Of a stretch of DNA of 6,214 nt, positions 5,660 to 6,214 are shown piece after piece; the first letter of the stretch is position 1; each line of letters begins with the position of its first letter. Origin of the DNA: Rhodospirillaceae bacterium TMED167 (lineage in GTDB: Bacteria > Pseudomonadota > Alphaproteobacteria > Rhodospirillales_A > UBA2165); assembly GCA_002170915.1 (NCBI GenBank), contig NHHQ01000049.1:11431-17644 (forward strand). The letters are read 5' to 3'. A program made the translations under genes and the position numbers. Under the pieces are notes generated by a model that had not been told where the DNA came from, searched no databases, and was given only the letters and a program-made list of their open reading frames with translations.

Positions 5660-6214
5660 GTGTCGTCCTTCTCCAATCAGTCCACATCGCAAGAACCGTC
5701 GCCCACCGGAAATTCCTGGCGCCGGGTTTTTACCGGCAAACTCGCACTCTACACAATTGTACTCAACCTGGCAGTTGGTCTGTTTGCACTTGATACGCTC
5801 GTGGTGACCACGGTAATGCCCTCTGTGGTGGGTGATATTGGCGGCGCTGAATATTACTCCTGGACCATTATGCTCTACATGGTGGGGTCTATTGTGGGAG
5901 CGGCCAGTGCAGGCCCGGTAAAAGATTTGTTGGGCCGCCGCAAAGGCTATGCCTATGCGGGTTTACTTTTCGTTATCGGAAACTTGGGCGTCAGTCTCGC
6001 ACCGAATATGCCCATCTTGGTGACGTGGCGTCTTTTAGAAGGGCTCGGAGCCGGCCTTATGATCGCACAATCTTACGGCATGGTCGGGGACTTTTATCCG
6101 CGAGAACTGCGCGTCCGTATACTGTCCGTCATATCCACGACCTGGGGTGTTGCGACCGTTATTGGCCCGGCCTACGGCGGGCTGTTTGCTGAACTGGGTA
6201 TCTGGCGTGCGGCA
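5660..6214 (+). CDS. MFS transporter, 14-TMS DHA2-like (EmrB/QacA type), 5' part
   Basis: The first 185 codons are visible; the gene runs off the window. It encodes an inner-membrane, proton-coupled major facilitator transporter. After a polar, Ser-rich N-terminal tail (1-27), TM1 covers about 28-45 and ends in ALDTLVVTTVMPSV, the DHA2 motif (LDxTIVNxALP). Motif A follows TM2 as GPVKDLLGRRKG (85-96), motif B as RLLEGLGAGL (124-133), and motif C in TM5 as IGPAYGG (168-174), a hallmark of drug/H+ antiporters. Five membrane segments are visible. GTG at 5660 is chosen because of its Shine-Dalgarno spacing; ATG at 5654 is the alternative and adds two residues. Its divergence from the dioxygenase gene suggests a role in moving the aromatic substrate or product, or in exporting toxic intermediates, but DHA2-like proteins are diverse and the substrate is unknown. 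Confidence 0.9.
   Translation, partial: MSSFSNQSTSQEPSPTGNSWRRVFTGKLALYTIVLNLAVGLFALDTLVVTTVMPSVVGDIGGAEYYSWTIMLYMVGSIVGAASAGPVKDLLGRRKGYAYAGLLFVIGNLGVSLAPNMPILVTWRLLEGLGAGLMIAQSYGMVGDFYPRELRVRILSVISTTWGVATVIGPAYGGLFAELGIWRAA

Overview
The window reads as an accessory catabolic and transport region of a Gram-negative proteobacterium. An alphaproteobacterium is most likely, judging by the periplasmic TRAP solute receptor, the FixJ-type regulator relic and moderate G+C, but no taxonomic marker is present and this assignment is an inference. All intact genes lie on the minus strand except a divergent transporter gene at the right edge.

Left part (1-1900). A TRAP-type solute-binding protein gene (73-1086, minus) is followed downstream by what looks like the first 17 codons of the next TRAP subunit, cut by the window edge. 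Its upstream region holds a strong Shine-Dalgarno, a perfect 7-bp hairpin in the leader, and a cluster of TCTTAC repeats over a candidate -10 box. Divergently, at about 1298-1900 on the plus strand, lies a nearly full-length but dead FixJ-family response regulator gene. Receiver, linker and LuxR-type HTH can be followed along its whole length, but it is broken by two frameshifts and four in-frame stops. No intact gene occupies this stretch.

Middle part (1929-5459, minus strand). In transcription order there are a bicupin of the gentisate/salicylate 1,2-dioxygenase family, a type I sulfatase / phosphonate monoester hydrolase-like enzyme whose formylglycine motif reads CGGSR instead of C-x-P/A-x-R, and a UbiX/Pad1 flavin prenyltransferase. 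The sulfatase and UbiX genes are 61 bp apart. The cupin is 207 bp upstream of the sulfatase, and that gap contains a long 11-bp inverted repeat.

Right part (5460-6214). A roughly 200-bp divergent intergenic region, with a perfect GAAACT-N5-AGTTTC palindrome and a weak promoter candidate for the cupin, separates the cupin from the 5' part of an MFS transporter gene of the 14-TMS (DHA2-like) type, truncated by the window edge.

Inferred working model: uptake of an organic acid or aromatic by the TRAP and/or MFS systems, removal of a sulfate or phosphate ester group by the sulfatase-like hydrolase, ring cleavage by the gentisate-type dioxygenase, and prenyl-FMN supply by UbiX for a UbiD-type decarboxylase not seen here. 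The substrate cannot be read from the sequence. The most distinctive observation is the decayed FixJ-like regulator next to an intact TRAP receptor gene.
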